DNA from: Klebsiella planticola ATCC 33531
GTDB taxonomy: Bacteria > Pseudomonadota > Gammaproteobacteria > Enterobacterales > Enterobacteriaceae
DNA: 64,000 bases
NCBI RefSeq assembly: GCF_000735435.1
Contig: NZ_JMPP01000012.1
Location: forward strand, 1-64,000
Reading direction: 5' to 3'
Shown one piece after another: positions 63,527 through 64,000 of the stretch. The translations under genes and the position numbers were made by a program. The notes under the pieces were generated by a model, which saw only the letters and a program-made list of their open reading frames with translations, did not search any database and was not told the origin of the DNA. How positions within the stretch are numbered: the first letter of the stretch is position 1; each line of letters begins with the position of its first letter.

Positions 63527-64000
63527 ATGAGCAAAACACATTTAACTGAACAGAAGTTTTCCGACTTCGCCCTGCACCCGGCAGTGATTGAAGCCCTTGA
63601 AAAGAAAGGGTTTCATAATTGTACGCCCATTCAGGCACTCGCTCTTCCGCTAACGCTGGAAGGTCGTGATGTCGCCGGGCAGGCGCAAACCGGTACCGGA
63701 AAAACGATGGCGTTCCTGACGTCAACGTTTCATTACCTTCTCTCTCACCCGGCCAGCGCTGACCGCCAGGTAAACCAACCGCGTGCGCTGATCATGGCTC
63801 CTACGCGTGAGCTGGCGGTACAAATTCACGCTGACGCAGAACCGCTGGCTGCAGCCACTGGCCTGAAGCTGGGTCTGGCGTACGGCGGCGATGGCTACGA
63901 TAAGCAGCTGAAAGTGCTGGAAAGCGGCGTCGATATTCTGATCGGTACCACCGGTCGTCTTATTGATTACGCCAAACAAAATCATATTAACCTTGGTGCG
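63527..64000 (+). CDS. rhlB: ATP-dependent RNA helicase RhlB (3' end outside window)
   Basis: A DEAD-box helicase of the RNA degradosome that binds RNase E. The first 158 residues are present, from ATG 63527 ([20 protein letters not shown]). Q motif [14 protein letters not shown], Walker [12 protein letters not shown], motif Ia PTRELAVQ and motif Ib-type GTTGRLIDY are visible; the DEAD box lies beyond the edge. It is divergent from trxA as in E. coli. Confidence 0.97.
   Translation, partial: MSKTHLTEQKFSDFALHPAVIEALEKKGFHNCTPIQALALPLTLEGRDVAGQAQTGTGKTMAFLTSTFHYLLSHPASADRQVNQPRALIMAPTRELAVQIHADAEPLAAATGLKLGLAYGGDGYDKQLKVLESGVDILIGTTGRLIDYAKQNHINLGA

Overview
This window is an ordinary stretch of enterobacterial core chromosome (order Enterobacterales, probably near Klebsiella, Raoultella, Kosakonia or Enterobacter). 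Nearly every protein is a close, full-length relative of an E. coli K-12 protein recognised from memory, and the order follows the E. coli rrnA-to-rhlB segment. The genus cannot be fixed by eye. Compared with E. coli the window lacks yigF/yigG, aslA/aslB and the rffG-rffH pair, and it gains one solute-binding-protein-like gene between dlhH and metE.

Layout: 1-160 is the P1 promoter of an rRNA operon that runs leftward out of the window. 162-4145 holds hemG, trkH, yigZ and pepQ (minus). fadB-fadA (plus) carries a FadR operator. Next come fre-ubiD (minus), rfaH (plus), tatABCD (minus, order tatA to tatD), ubiE-ubiJ-ubiB, rmuC and udp. dlhH, the extra binding-protein gene, metE/metR, yigM, pldB-yigL, rhtB, rhtC, recQ, pldA, yigI, rarD, corA with a leader, uvrD with a LexA box, yigB-xerC-yigA-dapF-yifL, cyaY and cyaA follow. 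hemC-hemD-hemX-hemY runs rightward. The gap after hemY encodes the small RNA GlmZ on the minus strand. A four-gene tRNA operon (Arg, His, Leu, Pro), yifK, the enterobacterial common antigen (ECA) operon wecA-wzzE-wecB-wecC-wecD-wecE-wzxE-wecF-wzyE-wecG, rhoL-rho, trxA and a partial rhlB complete the window.

Functional groups are fatty-acid oxidation (fadBA, yigI, fre), ubiquinone synthesis (ubiD, ubiB, ubiE, ubiJ, fre), Tat export, methionine synthesis (metE, metR), heme synthesis (hemG, hemCDXY), ECA synthesis (wec), DNA repair and recombination (uvrD, recQ, xerC, rmuC, tatD) and global regulation (cyaA, rho, rfaH, GlmZ).

I found no mobile element, phage, CRISPR array, toxin-antitoxin pair or defence island, and no wholly new system. 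The points most worth checking are the missing rffGH genes with a 34-codon scar ORF at the junction, a GlmZ RNA about 50 nt longer than the E. coli one, a frameshift in an A8 run in hemX, a cytoplasmic-looking solute-binding protein next to metE, a corL-like leader peptide ahead of corA, ERIC-like repeats (one in the metE leader), and a Gly-to-Arg change at a conserved site in PepQ.
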